Shown: positions 39,769 to 49,659, numbered from the stretch's first letter. The stretch is 64,000 nucleotides of DNA from Aromatoleum anaerobium (GCF_012910705.2 NZ_WTVG02000038.1:186001-250000), one strand, 5' to 3'. Numbers and translations are program-made. The notes: generated by a model from the letters alone, not told the origin.

Positions 39769-40857
39769 ATGACTACCATCGGTCGGTTCCAGGTCGACTA
39801 CACGCGCTTCCTCGATCCGCGGGGCGAAGCGACCCAGCCCTTGCCGGATTTCGCGCTCGATCCGGAAAAACTGATTCCCCTGTACCGCGCGATGGTCCTG
39901 ACGCGCACTTTCGACACCAAGGCGATCGCGCTGCAGCGCACCGGCAAGCTTGGCACGTTCGCGTCGGCGCTCGGCCAGGAAGCGATCGGCATCGGCGTCG
40001 CAGCCGCGATGCGCGCCGAGGACGTGCTGGTGCCGTCGTACCGCGACCACGCGGCGCAGCTGATGCGCGGCGTCACGATGGCCGAAAGCCTGCTCTACTG
40101 GGGCGGCGACGAGCGCGGCAGCGATTTCGCCGGGCCGCGCGACGATTTTCCGATCTGCGTGCCGATCGCGACGCAGGTCTGCCACGCGGCTGGCGCGGCC
40201 TATGCGTTCCAGTTGCGCGGGGAAGCGCGCGTCGCGGTGTGCTTTCTCGGCGACGGCGGCACATCGAAAGGCGACTTCTACGAAGCGCTGAACTTCGGCG
40301 CGGTGTGGAAAGCGCCGCTGGTCGTGATCGTCAACAACAACCAGTGGGCGATCTCCGTTCCGCGCAGCATGCAGACCGCCGCGCAGACGCTGGCGCAAAA
40401 GGCGATCGCGGCCGGGATCGAAGGCTGCCAGGTGGACGGCAACGACATCGTCGCCGTGCACCACGCGGCGCGGCAGGCGATCGAGAAAGCGCGCAGCGGC
40501 GGCGGCCCGAGCCTGATCGAGGCGCTCAGCTACCGCCTCGGTGACCACACCACCGCCGATGATGCGAGCCGTTACCGCGACCCGGCAGTGGTGCAGGAGC
40601 ACTGGACGTTCGAACCGGTCGTGCGCCTGCGCAACCACCTCGTGCGGCTCAACGCGTGGGATCCGCAGCGGGAAGAACAACTCGTCCGGGAATGCACCGA
40701 AGCGGTCAATGCGGCGGTCGAGACGTATCTCGCGACGCCGCCGCCGACCCCCGAAGCCATGTTCGATCACCTGTACCGCACGCTGCCGACGGCGCTGCAC
40801 GAACAGCGCGACATGGCACTGCGGTTCGCACCGCACGAGGGAGGCGGCCATGGCTGA
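39769..40857 (+). CDS. 2-oxoacid (pyruvate/branched-chain) dehydrogenase E1 alpha subunit
   Basis: The protein is about 362 residues. The thiamine-diphosphate motif GDGGTSKGDFYEALNF ... NNN is clear, as is the SALGQEAIGIG region with GGDERGSDF in the middle. It decarboxylates a 2-oxoacid together with the beta subunit. The sequence style fits the Gram-positive-like PDH E1alpha or BCKDH E1alpha group; the two cannot be separated by eye. AAGGAG lies 6 bases before the ATG. The next gene overlaps by 8 bases. Confidence 0.9.
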   Translation: MTTIGRFQVDYTRFLDPRGEATQPLPDFALDPEKLIPLYRAMVLTRTFDTKAIALQRTGKLGTFASALGQEAIGIGVAAAMRAEDVLVPSYRDHAAQLMRGVTMAESLLYWGGDERGSDFAGPRDDFPICVPIATQVCHAAGAAYAFQLRGEARVAVCFLGDGGTSKGDFYEALNFGAVWKAPLVVIVNNNQWAISVPRSMQTAAQTLAQKAIAAGIEGCQVDGNDIVAVHHAARQAIEKARSGGGPSLIEALSYRLGDHTTADDASRYRDPAVVQEHWTFEPVVRLRNHLVRLNAWDPQREEQLVRECTEAVNAAVETYLATPPPTPEAMFDHLYRTLPTALHEQRDMALRFAPHEGGGHG

Positions 40858-41830
40858 ACTCAATCTGGTCGAAGCGATCAACCACGCGCTGGCGTACGAA
40901 CTGGCGCAGGATCCGGCGGTCGTGCTGCTCGGGGAAGACATCGGCGTCAACGGCGGCGTCTTCCGCGCCACCGCGGGGCTGCTGCAGCGCTTCGGCGCCG
41001 CGCGCGTGGTCGATACGCCGCTGGCCGAAACCGCGATCGCCGGCACCGCCATCGGCATGGCCGCGATGGGGCTCAAGCCGGTGGCGGAGATCCAGTTCTC
41101 GGGCTTCATCTACCCGACGCTCGATCACCTCATCAACCACGCGTCGCGCCTGCGAAACCGCACGCGCGGCAGGCTGTCGTGCCCGCTGGTGCTGCGCTCG
41201 CCGTGCGGCGCCGGCATCCACGCGCCCGAACACCACTCGGAAAGCCCGGAAGCGCTGTTTGCCCACGTGCCCGGGCTGCGCGTCGTGATCCCGTCGTCGC
41301 CGTCGCGCGCCTACGGCCTGCTGCTGGCGGCGATACGCGACCCCGATCCAGTGATCTTTCTCGAACCGACGCGGCTGTACCGCCTGTTCAAGCAGGAAGT
41401 TGCCGACGACGGCGAAGCGCTGCCGCTCGACGTGTGCTTCACGCTGCGCTCGGGCAGCGACGTGACGCTGGTCAGCTGGGGCGCGATGGTGCATGAGACG
41501 CAGGCCGCAGCTGACGCGCTGGCGCAGCAGGGGATCATGGCCGAGGTCATCGACGTGGCGACGCTCAAGCCGCTCGACATGGCGACGATACTCGAATCGG
41601 TGGGTCGCACCGGGCGCTGCGTGATCGTCCACGAAGCCGCGCGCACGGCCGGTTTCGGCGCTGAAATCGCTGCCAACCTCGCCGAAGAAGGCCTCTACAC
41701 CTTGCTCGCGCCGGTGCGACGCGTCACCGGATACGACACGGTCGTGCCGCTGGCGCGCCTCGAATACCAGTACCTGCCGAGTGTCGAACGCATCGTCGCG
41801 GCAGTCCACAAGACGCTGGAGGGCGCATGA
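40850..41830 (+). CDS. 2-oxoacid dehydrogenase E1 beta subunit
   Basis: The protein has 326 residues, with the E1beta start (LNLVEAINHALAYELAQDP, then LGEDIGVNGGVFRAT), the pyrimidine-binding glutamate region (DTPLAETAIAG) and a conserved C-terminal transketolase domain. It forms the heterotetramer with E1alpha. It overlaps E1alpha by 8 bases and E2 by 4 (ATGA), so the three are translationally coupled. Confidence 0.92.
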   Translation: MAELNLVEAINHALAYELAQDPAVVLLGEDIGVNGGVFRATAGLLQRFGAARVVDTPLAETAIAGTAIGMAAMGLKPVAEIQFSGFIYPTLDHLINHASRLRNRTRGRLSCPLVLRSPCGAGIHAPEHHSESPEALFAHVPGLRVVIPSSPSRAYGLLLAAIRDPDPVIFLEPTRLYRLFKQEVADDGEALPLDVCFTLRSGSDVTLVSWGAMVHETQAAADALAQQGIMAEVIDVATLKPLDMATILESVGRTGRCVIVHEAARTAGFGAEIAANLAEEGLYTLLAPVRRVTGYDTVVPLARLEYQYLPSVERIVAAVHKTLEGA

Positions 41831-42930
41831 AGATCTTCAAACTGCCCGACTTGGGCGAAGGCCTGCAGGAAGCGGAGATCGTCGAATGGCACGTTGCGGC
41901 CGGCGACGAGATCGAGGCCGACCGGCCGCTGCTGTCGGTGGAGACGGCCAAGGCGATCGTCGAGATTCCTTCGCCGCATTCGGGCCGCATCGAGAAGCTG
42001 TTCGGACAGCCGGGACAGATCGTGCATGTCGGCGCGCCGCTGGTCGGCTTTGCCGGCACCGCCGAAGACAGCGACGCCGGCACCGTGGTCGGTGAAGTGC
42101 AGGTCGGCCACCAGCTCGCGCAGGAAGCGCCGGCACCCGTCGGCGGCGGCGCGGCGGCGATCAAGGCGACGCCGGCGGTGCGCGCCCTCGCGCGCCAGCT
42201 CAACGTCGAGCTGGCGATGGTCACCCCGTCCGGGCCGGACGGCCTGATCACGACGGCGGACGTGCAGCGCGTCGCGAAGATCCTCGCGGATGTCGGACCG
42301 CCGGAGATCCTGCGCGGCGTGCGGCGCGCGATGGCCCGCAACATGACGCTCGCGCAGAGCGAAGTGGCGGGAGCGACAGTCGTCGATGACGCGGACATCG
42401 ACGCGTGGCTGCCGGACAGCGACGTCACGATCCGCCTCGTGCGCGCACTGGTCGCGGGCTGCCGCGCCGAGCCGGCGCTCAACGCGTGGTACGAGAGCCA
42501 CACCATGGGACGCCGCGTGCTCGCGAAGATCGACGTCGGCATCGCGATCGACCTCGCGGAAGGGCTGTTCGTGCCGGTGTTGCGCGACGTCGCGAACCGC
42601 GACGCCAACGACCTGCGCCGCGGCCTGGACCGGATGCGCGCCGACGTCATCGCGCGCAAGATCCCGGCCGACGAGCTGCGCGGCAACACCATCACGCTGT
42701 CGAACTTCGGCATGATCGCCGGCAAATACGCGGCGCCGATCGTCATGCCGCCGACCGTCGCAATCCTCGGCGCCGGCCGCGTGCACCAGCAGGTGCTCGC
42801 GATCGACGGCGCACCGGCCGTGCGCCGCGTGCTGCCGCTGAGCCTCACGTTCGACCACCGTGTCGTGACCGGCGGCGAAGCGGCGCGGTTCCTCGCCGCG
42901 GTGATCGCGGACCTCGCGCTGCCGGAGTGA
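41827..42930 (+). CDS. Dihydrolipoamide acyltransferase (E2) of a 2-oxoacid dehydrogenase complex
   Basis: The protein has 367 residues with one lipoyl domain (lipoylated Lys42 in VETAKA), a peripheral subunit-binding domain (~115-150) and a catalytic domain. The active-site motif reads DHRVVTGG (His344) where DHRxxDG is usual, so the conserved aspartate is replaced by Thr348. The E2 is short, with a single lipoyl domain, as in BCKDH or OGDH-type E2s. There is no E3 (lipoamide dehydrogenase) gene beside it, so E3 must come from elsewhere. The stop lies one base from the convergent ycaO stop. Confidence 0.9.
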   Translation: MKIFKLPDLGEGLQEAEIVEWHVAAGDEIEADRPLLSVETAKAIVEIPSPHSGRIEKLFGQPGQIVHVGAPLVGFAGTAEDSDAGTVVGEVQVGHQLAQEAPAPVGGGAAAIKATPAVRALARQLNVELAMVTPSGPDGLITTADVQRVAKILADVGPPEILRGVRRAMARNMTLAQSEVAGATVVDDADIDAWLPDSDVTIRLVRALVAGCRAEPALNAWYESHTMGRRVLAKIDVGIAIDLAEGLFVPVLRDVANRDANDLRRGLDRMRADVIARKIPADELRGNTITLSNFGMIAGKYAAPIVMPPTVAILGAGRVHQQVLAIDGAPAVRRVLPLSLTFDHRVVTGGEAARFLAAVIADLALPE

Positions 42931-42931
42931 A

Positions 42932-44698
42932 TCAGGACGCCGGCGCGTTGCCGTGCAGCTTGCCGTAAGCGGCAAGCAGGCGCTGGTGCATGTCGCTGCC
43001 GTCGAGGTTCAGCCCGAGCGCGGGCTGGCCGAAAAAGCGCAGTTCGCCGTCGAGCAGCGCGTTGGCCTGGCGCAGCGTGTCGGCGCCATAGAGGCTGTGC
43101 AGCGCGGACGCGTAACGCCCGCCGTCGCTGTCGCTGCTGTCCTCGTCGAGCTTGAGCAGGCACTCGACGCAACGGTAGACGCGGCGCCGCGTGGCGTCGA
43201 TCTGGCCGAAATGGCGGATCCACTCACAGCCTTCGGCGATCGCGTCCTCGTCGCCGACCGCGAGCGCCAGCAGCGTCTTCAGCTCGCCGACGCGCAGATC
43301 CTGCCAGAACGCGTCGTCGCCCGGCGCCAGCCCGATCAGCGCCGCGACCAGGCGCTCGTCGGCGAGACCGCTGTCGTTGAGCGTGTCGAGGAGGTCGCCG
43401 CATTCATCGTCGTCGAGCTCGGGCAGGTGCAGGATCGCTTCGCGGATGTCGTTGGCGACGCTGTTGTTCTCGAACTCCAGCTCGTCGATCGGGTAGATCT
43501 CCGACATGCCGGGGACGAGAATCCGGCAGGCGTAAACGCCGAGATGCGTGAAATCGGCGACGTAGATGTCGCGCCCGTCGGCGTGCAGACGGTCGACGAG
43601 CCACGCGTAGTCCTCGGCGGTCGTGGTGCCGAAGTTCCAGTCGTGGAACGCGAAATCCGGCTGCGTGCCGAGGAAGTTCCAGCTGATGATGCCGCTCGAA
43701 TCGACGAAGTGGATCTCGATGTTCGGCGCGCTGGCGATTTCGTCGAGGTCGAAGCCGGGCTCGGGGAAGCCGCCGAGCGCGTCGAGCGCGCGCCCCTGCA
43801 GCAGTTCGGTGAGCGCCCGCTCGAGCGCGATCTCGAAGCGCGGGTGGGCGCCGAAGCTCGAGAAGCAGCCCTGGTCGTGCGGATGCAGCAGCGTGACGTT
43901 CATCACCGGGTATTGCCCGCCGAGCGAGGCGTCCTTGACGAGAATGCCGAAGCCGGCCGCGCGCAGCCCGGCAATGCCGGCGGCGATGCGCGGATAGCGC
44001 GCGATGACTTCCTCCGGCACGTCGGGCAGGCACAGCCCTTCGCTGATGATGCGGAACTTGATGTGGCGCTCGAAGATTTCCGACAGCGCCTGCGTGCGCG
44101 CCTCGGCCGGCGTGTTGCCCGCGGACATGCCGTTGCTGACGTAGAGGTTGCCGATGATGTTGACCGGGAAATGGACGACCGCATCGTCGCGCAGGCGCAC
44201 GTACGGAATCGCGCAGATGCCGCGCTCGGCGTTGCCGGAATTGAAGTCGACGAGCGCAGCCGCGTGGATGCTGCCGTTCGGGTTGTAGAACTTCTGCAGC
44301 GCCGGCGTCAGCAGCGCTGCCGGCCATTGGCCGTCGGCGCCGTGCTCGAACCACCGCTCCTGCGGGTAATGCACGAAACCGCGCCCTCCTTCGGCCAGGG
44401 CGCGTTCGGCATACTGTTCGCCGAGGTAGTAGTGGTTCCAGAAGTAGTTGCACGACAGGCGCTCGAAATACTCGCCGAGCGCACTGGCGAGCGCCGCGAG
44501 TTTCGAGGCGCCCTTGCCGTTCGTGAACATCAGCGGGCAGTCGCGGTCGCGCACATGCACCGACCAGACGCCATCGACCGGGTTGAGCCACGAGCGCTCC
44601 TCGATGTGGAAACCGGCGGCTTCGAGCCGGGCCTGCATCGTGCCGATCGAGGATTCGAGCGAGGCATCCTTGCCCGCGATGAAGCTTTCTGATTGCAT
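42932..44698 (-). CDS. ycaO: YcaO-domain protein, RimO-associated type
   Basis: This ~588-residue protein is close to E. coli YcaO (586), which assists RimO in methylthiolation of ribosomal protein S12 Asp. The YcaO ATP-binding residues lie in GKGASKLAALASALGEYFER and in AEARTQALSEIFERHIKFRI. The C-terminal TPR-like extension is also present. I chose the ATG at 44698 (MQSESFIAG) with AGGA 7 bases upstream. YcaO domains also cyclise or thioamidate peptides, but no precursor peptide or maturation gene is nearby, so a natural-product role is unlikely here. Confidence 0.92.
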   Translation of the reverse strand: MQSESFIAGKDASLESSIGTMQARLEAAGFHIEERSWLNPVDGVWSVHVRDRDCPLMFTNGKGASKLAALASALGEYFERLSCNYFWNHYYLGEQYAERALAEGGRGFVHYPQERWFEHGADGQWPAALLTPALQKFYNPNGSIHAAALVDFNSGNAERGICAIPYVRLRDDAVVHFPVNIIGNLYVSNGMSAGNTPAEARTQALSEIFERHIKFRIISEGLCLPDVPEEVIARYPRIAAGIAGLRAAGFGILVKDASLGGQYPVMNVTLLHPHDQGCFSSFGAHPRFEIALERALTELLQGRALDALGGFPEPGFDLDEIASAPNIEIHFVDSSGIISWNFLGTQPDFAFHDWNFGTTTAEDYAWLVDRLHADGRDIYVADFTHLGVYACRILVPGMSEIYPIDELEFENNSVANDIREAILHLPELDDDECGDLLDTLNDSGLADERLVAALIGLAPGDDAFWQDLRVGELKTLLALAVGDEDAIAEGCEWIRHFGQIDATRRRVYRCVECLLKLDEDSSDSDGGRYASALHSLYGADTLRQANALLDGELRFFGQPALGLNLDGSDMHQRLLAAYGKLHGNAPAS

Positions 44699-44972
44699 GG
44701 GTACGTCCTGCTGAGGGCTGCGTGACAAGGAGAAGAAAAGCCGCGTGCGCCGCCCGGAAGAGATTGCGGCGGGAGCGGGCCCGGCGTCGCGGAGGGCGAA
44801 GGCCCCGCATTCTGGCGTGCCTGGCGACGCTCTACAATGAAAAGCCGATCCGGGCCGCCCGCCGTCCGTTTTTGGCGCCTGCCGGCAAGGGCCGATAATC
44901 GCCGCGGCGACCGAGCGGGACGCGCTGCGCCCAACCGGCGCTTCGAGCCCCCAACCTGCATGAGGGACAAGC

Positions 44973-45764
44973 ATGAATTACGAGACGAACGAGACGATCC
45001 TCTACGACATGAAGGACGGCATCGCCGAAATCCGGCTGAACCGCCCGCAGCGGCTCAACGCCGTGACCCGGCAGCTGTATGACGAACTCAACGCGGCGCT
45101 GAGCCGCGCCGAAGCCGACCGGGAGGCGCGCGTCGTGCTGCTCACCGGCGAAGGCCGCGCGTTCTGCGTCGGCGCCGACCTCAAGGAACACCAGGCGGGC
45201 CGCACGCCGTTCGAGCGCCGCCAGTACCTGCAGGGCGAGCAGAAAGTGTGCAGGCGGCTGCTGCAGCTCGGCAAGCCGGTGATCGCCGCGGTCAACGGCT
45301 TCGCGCTCGGCGCCGGAGCCGAGATGGCGATCGCTTCGGACTTCGTGCTGATGGCCGAAAGCGCGCAGATCGGCCTGCCGGAAATCTCGATCGGCAACTT
45401 CCTCGGCGGCGGCGTCACCTACCTGCTGCCGCGCCTGGTCGGGCTGGCGAAAGCGCGCGAGCTGGTATTCCTCGGCGAGCGCATCGGCGGTGCGGAAGCC
45501 GTGCGCATCGGGCTCGCGAACCGCGCGCTGCCCGACGAAGGCTTCCTCGACGCCGCGCGCGACTTCGCGCACCGGCTCGCGGGCAAAGCGCCGTTCTCGA
45601 TGCAGCTCGCGAAGGAGCAGCTGAACATGGCGGCCGAGCGCACGCTGGACGCCGCCTTGACCGCCGAACTCGAAGGGATGATGTTCGTCGGCACGACGCG
45701 CGACTGGCAGGAGGGCGTGGACGCCTTCGCCGAAAAGCGCGCGCCGGTTTTCCGGGGAGAATGA
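44973..45764 (+). CDS. Enoyl-CoA hydratase/isomerase family protein
   Basis: The protein has 263 residues in the crotonase fold, with the oxyanion-hole regions AFCVGADL and FALGAGAEM and both catalytic glutamates: E117 (GAGAEM) and E137 (GLPEISIG). It should hydrate a trans-2-enoyl-CoA. The next gene starts just after its stop, so an operon with the acyl-CoA synthetase is likely. The substrate is unknown. It is divergent from ycaO across a 274-base region in which I recognise no operator. Confidence 0.9.
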   Translation: MNYETNETILYDMKDGIAEIRLNRPQRLNAVTRQLYDELNAALSRAEADREARVVLLTGEGRAFCVGADLKEHQAGRTPFERRQYLQGEQKVCRRLLQLGKPVIAAVNGFALGAGAEMAIASDFVLMAESAQIGLPEISIGNFLGGGVTYLLPRLVGLAKARELVFLGERIGGAEAVRIGLANRALPDEGFLDAARDFAHRLAGKAPFSMQLAKEQLNMAAERTLDAALTAELEGMMFVGTTRDWQEGVDAFAEKRAPVFRGE

Positions 45765-45765
45765 C

Positions 45766-47949
45766 ATGGAGCTCGCCCCGCCGTTGCCCAGAACCAGCCC
45801 GCTGCACGATTTCCTCGCCCCCGGCTCGATCGCGATCATCGGCGCCTCGACCGACCCCACCAAGCGCGGCTACAAGGCGATGGTCGGGCTGATCAAGGAT
45901 GGCTACCCGGGCGCGATCTACCCGATCAACCCGAAAGTGGACAATGTGCTCGGCGTCAGGACCTACGCGACGCTCGACGACATCCCCGGCCCGGTCGACC
46001 TCGCGCTGATCTGCACGCCGGCGGCGACAGTGCCGGGCCTCGTCGCCGATTGCGGCCGGAAAGGCGTTAAGGGCGCGGCCATCCTCGCGAGCGGTTTCCG
46101 CGAGACCGGCCCGGCCGGCGCGCGGCTCGAACAGCAGGTGCTGGCCGCGGCACGCGAAGGCGGCGTGCGCATCATCGGGCCCAACACCTCGGGCATGTTC
46201 AACCTGCACAAGAAGGTCAATCTGCTCGCACTGGCGAACGTCAAGCCGGGCAACATCGGCTTCATCTCGCAGTCCGGCAACATGCTGCTGTCGCTGGTGC
46301 TCGAAGCCGAGCACAACGGTCATGTCGGTTTCAGCACCTATGTCGGCCCGGGCAACCAGACCGATATCGGCTTCAACGACTATCTGCGCTACCTCGGCGA
46401 GGATCCCGACACGCGGGTCGCGACCTTCTATGTCGAAGGCTTCCGCGACGGCCAGCGCTTCCTGCACAACGCGCGCGAGATCACTGCCGTCAAGCCCGTC
46501 GTCGTGTACAAATCGGGCGCGACCGAGCAGGGCAAGAAGGCGGCGAGTTCCCATACCGGCGCGCTCGCCGGCAGCTACGCGATGACCGTCGACCTGCTGC
46601 GCCAGGTCGGCGTCAGCGTCGTGCAGCATTCGAACGAGATCCTGCCGGTCGCCGAAGGGCTGGGCCTGTTGCAGCAGGCGCCGGGCAAGCGCGTGGCGGT
46701 GGTCTCGGACGGCGGCGGCCAGGCGACGATCGCCTCCGACCGCCTCGTCGAAGCAGGGCTGGAGCTCGCGGAACTGGGCGAGGCGACGAAAAAGCGCCTC
46801 GGCGCGATCCTGCTGCCGCAGGCTTCGCTGGTGAACCCGGTGGACGTGGCCGGCAGCAGCGACGCCAACCCTGCGCTGCTCGCGGAGTGCATGGCGATCG
46901 TCGCCGACGACGACAACGTCGACGCGGTGTTCCTCGTCGGCATGTTCGGCGGCTACCACATCCGTTTCGCGGAGGACCTGCTCGGCGGCGAAATGCGCGG
47001 CGCCGAGTCGATGATCGAGCTCGCGCGCCGGATCGACAAGCCGGTCGTCGTGTATAGCCTGTACACGCCGGTCAAACCGCCAGCGCTGCGCCGCCTGCAC
47101 GAAGCCGGCCTGCCGGTGTACACGTCGATCGAATACGCGGTGCGCGTCCTCGCGGCGCTCGGCGAACGCGGCGTGTATCTCAGGGATGCCGCAAACCAGG
47201 CGCCGCTGCCGGCAATGATGCCGAACGACGCGACACTGGCGATCTTCGCCGCCGCCCAGGCGGAGGCCCGCGACCTGTTCGAGTTCGAAGCCAAGACGCT
47301 GTTGCGGGCGCACGGCGTCGCCGTGCCGGCCGAAGCGCTGGTCCACGCTGTCGACGAGCTCGACGACGTCGCCGCCCGCTTCGGCGACCGGCCGCTCGTG
47401 ATGAAAGTCGTGTCGAAGGACATCCTGCACAAGTCTGACGCCGGCGGCGTCAGGCTGAACCTGCGCGGCAAGGCGGCCTTGCGCGAAGCCTTCGACCAGA
47501 TCATCGGCTCCTGCCATGCGTACAAACCCGCCGCCGACATCAAGGGCGTGCTCGTCACGCCGATGGCGCGCAAGGGTATCGAAGTCATCATCGGCGTCAG
47601 CCGCGACCCGATCTTCGGCCCGGTGCTGATGTTCGGCCTCGGCGGCATCTTCGTCGAGATCCTCGAAGACGTCGCTTTCCGCGCGATTCCGCTGTCGCGT
47701 TATGCCGCCCGCTCGATGGTCGATCAGATCCGGGCGCGCCGGATCCTCGAGGGCGCGCGCGGCGAAGCGGCCGTCGACAAGGAAGCGCTCGTCGACCTGC
47801 TGCTGAAAGTGTCGAGCATCGTCGCCGCGTATCCGCAACTCGCCGAGCTCGATCTCAACCCGGTGATCCTCTACGAGGACGGCTACGCGATCGTCGACGC
47901 ACGCGTGATCGTCAACCAGGCCGTGCTGAACCCGAAGGACGATGCCTGA
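45766..47949 (+). CDS. Fused ADP-forming acyl-CoA (acetate-CoA) ligase
   Basis: The 727-residue protein fuses the alpha part (CoA-binding Rossmann domain with IGASTDPTKRG at ~25-35, then ligase domain with phospho-histidine motif SHTGALAG, His263) and the beta part (ATP-grasp domain from ~500, with MKVVSKDILHKSDAGGV). These enzymes convert acyl-CoA plus ADP and phosphate to acid plus ATP, or the reverse, also in aromatic degradation. Both histidine sites look intact. It follows an enoyl-CoA hydratase, with one base between stop and start. Confidence 0.92.
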   Translation: MELAPPLPRTSPLHDFLAPGSIAIIGASTDPTKRGYKAMVGLIKDGYPGAIYPINPKVDNVLGVRTYATLDDIPGPVDLALICTPAATVPGLVADCGRKGVKGAAILASGFRETGPAGARLEQQVLAAAREGGVRIIGPNTSGMFNLHKKVNLLALANVKPGNIGFISQSGNMLLSLVLEAEHNGHVGFSTYVGPGNQTDIGFNDYLRYLGEDPDTRVATFYVEGFRDGQRFLHNAREITAVKPVVVYKSGATEQGKKAASSHTGALAGSYAMTVDLLRQVGVSVVQHSNEILPVAEGLGLLQQAPGKRVAVVSDGGGQATIASDRLVEAGLELAELGEATKKRLGAILLPQASLVNPVDVAGSSDANPALLAECMAIVADDDNVDAVFLVGMFGGYHIRFAEDLLGGEMRGAESMIELARRIDKPVVVYSLYTPVKPPALRRLHEAGLPVYTSIEYAVRVLAALGERGVYLRDAANQAPLPAMMPNDATLAIFAAAQAEARDLFEFEAKTLLRAHGVAVPAEALVHAVDELDDVAARFGDRPLVMKVVSKDILHKSDAGGVRLNLRGKAALREAFDQIIGSCHAYKPAADIKGVLVTPMARKGIEVIIGVSRDPIFGPVLMFGLGGIFVEILEDVAFRAIPLSRYAARSMVDQIRARRILEGARGEAAVDKEALVDLLLKVSSIVAAYPQLAELDLNPVILYEDGYAIVDARVIVNQAVLNPKDDA

Positions 47950-48172
47950 CGACGCGGGCGGCCTTCACCGAGGCGCGGCGCTGCGCCGCAAACCCCGGGC
48001 GTGACGAGGACCGACGCCAAATCGCGAGCCGGAGCTTGGTATTGCGGCGCAAGCCCTTACACTCCCACCCTCCGGAGGGGGCCCATCGCACTGCCGGCCT
48101 GTTCGCCCCCCGTACATGTTCGGCGCCCTGCGCCGGACAGTTTTTCTTCCGCAGGTTTTCAAAGGTTATTCG

Positions 48173-48670
48173 ATGCACCCCGTCCACGATGTTGATGCGC
48201 TCCTCTTGCTCGCCCTGGCCCTGTCTTCGAAACGACGGCCGGCCGAACTCGCCGAAATCATGGCCGCGGCCGATCTGATCCAGGGCTCCATTCCTTCCGA
48301 AACGAAACTGGGCGACGCTTTTCACCGCCTCTCGACACACGGCCTGATCAATGAGGTGGACGGCCGCTTCACGCTGACGCCGGACGCGCAGAAGATCATG
48401 GCCGGCCAGCCGAGAAAAGCCGAAACGGCAGAACGCATCTTCAGCGTGCGGGAAAAGCTCTCGGCGTACGAGCCCGCGGGGAAACACGCCCCGATCGTGC
48501 TCACCGGGGAGCAACTGGCGCAAGCGATCCTCGCGCACCGCAGCGCCGGACAAGGCGCGGGCAAGAACATGCTGGTGCCGAAACCCAAGACCGTGGACGA
48601 CGACAAGCGTCCGGACAAGCGCCCCGGTCAATGGCGCCGTCCTTTCGCGTCGCGCAAACGCAAGGCTTGA
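48173..48670 (+). CDS. Uncharacterised protein with a winged-helix-like N-terminal half
   Basis: This ~165-residue protein is not one I recognise. Residues 1-75 look like a winged helix (ELAEIMAAADLIQGSIP, TKLGDAFHRLSTHGLI, then FTLTPDAQKIM). The C-terminal third is very basic and probably disordered (KPKTVDDDKRPDKRPGQWR). The start at 48173 has an AAAGG box 7 bases upstream. The 223 bases before it hold no other gene that I can support. It converges on the Tim44-like gene. Confidence 0.65.
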   Translation: MHPVHDVDALLLLALALSSKRRPAELAEIMAAADLIQGSIPSETKLGDAFHRLSTHGLINEVDGRFTLTPDAQKIMAGQPRKAETAERIFSVREKLSAYEPAGKHAPIVLTGEQLAQAILAHRSAGQGAGKNMLVPKPKTVDDDKRPDKRPGQWRRPFASRKRKA

Positions 48671-48725
48671 AGAGTTTCGTCCTGCACGGCCTGCAGAGGG
48701 AACTCGCTCGCGCGCCCGAGTCCTG

Positions 48726-49583
48726 TCAATGCGACTGCTGGATGCCGGCGACGACCCAGCCGCGGCTGCCGTCGAGGGCTTTCGCGAGATGCCACCGTTC
48801 GTCGAACTCGGCCGGCGCCGCCCCCGCTTCTTCGCGGATCAGGCCGTGGAAACGCACGCTGACGAGGTGACGCTGCGCCTCCTCGGCGTAGCCGATGACG
48901 TCGGCATGCAGGTCGACCACTTCGGTGCGCTGGACGGCGTCGCCGCGCTCCTGGATCTGCATTTGCAGTTCCGCAAACATCTCGGGCGTGACGAACTCGC
49001 GCAGGTCGTCGAGGTTGCGCGCGTCGTTCGCCGCCTGCAGCCGCACGAAGTTGAGCTTCGCCTGACGCACGAAGGCCTCCGCATCGAAACCCGCCGGAAG
49101 CATGCCGGCGCCGGAATGCGCAGCCGCCGCCACAGCCGGTGCCCCTGAAGCCTGGGCGGGCATCGCGACCGTGCCGCCGCCCGCCCCCGCTCCGGCGTAC
49201 TGCATCGCCGGCGCTGTCGAGCGTTTGCGCATCACGAGACGGAAGACGGCGAAGGCGGCCATCGCCAGCAGCGCGATCATCAGGATGTTCGCAAGTCCTT
49301 CGCCCATGCCCAGATGCGAAGCGAGCGCCGCGAGACCGAGGCCTGCGGCAAGGCCGGCCAGCGGACCCATCCAGCTGTTCTTCTTCGCGGCCTGCCCCGC
49401 CGCCGCGGCGGCATTCGGGGCCGTGTCGGCGCTACGGGCCATCGGCGCGGCCGGAGCCTGCGTCGTCGCATCACGCTGGGTGCCGAAGGATTTCCCGCTG
49501 CCGAGACGTTTTGCCTCGGCGTCGGGCAGCGTCACGCCCACGCTCAGCACAAGGGCGAAAAGGGTGAAGAAAAAGCGTTTCAT
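48726..49583 (-). CDS. Tim44-like domain membrane protein
   Basis: The protein has 285 residues, with a signal peptide (MKRFFFTLFALVLSVGV, cleavage after AEA near 24), a Gly/Ala-rich linker with two hydrophobic segments at ~70-115 and a Tim44-like C-terminal domain (~150-285, beginning FDAEAFVRQAKLNFVRLQ). Tim44-like proteins in bacteria are poorly characterised; the domain binds lipid or other proteins at membranes. It lies downstream of an HPF-like gene on the same strand. Confidence 0.85.
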   Translation of the reverse strand: MKRFFFTLFALVLSVGVTLPDAEAKRLGSGKSFGTQRDATTQAPAAPMARSADTAPNAAAAAGQAAKKNSWMGPLAGLAAGLGLAALASHLGMGEGLANILMIALLAMAAFAVFRLVMRKRSTAPAMQYAGAGAGGGTVAMPAQASGAPAVAAAAHSGAGMLPAGFDAEAFVRQAKLNFVRLQAANDARNLDDLREFVTPEMFAELQMQIQERGDAVQRTEVVDLHADVIGYAEEAQRHLVSVRFHGLIREEAGAAPAEFDERWHLAKALDGSRGWVVAGIQQSH

Positions 49584-49659
49584 GTAGCAGGCACTCCTGT
49601 GGGTGGAATTCGGGAAAACTGCAGGGCGCGATCCGCGTTCGCGGCGGATCGATCGCCCG

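Noticed and set aside
42932-44698. YcaO gene as part of a RiPP or azole-peptide biosynthetic cluster
   Set aside because: Length and C-terminal extension match housekeeping YcaO, and there is no precursor peptide, dehydrogenase or leader-binding gene nearby.
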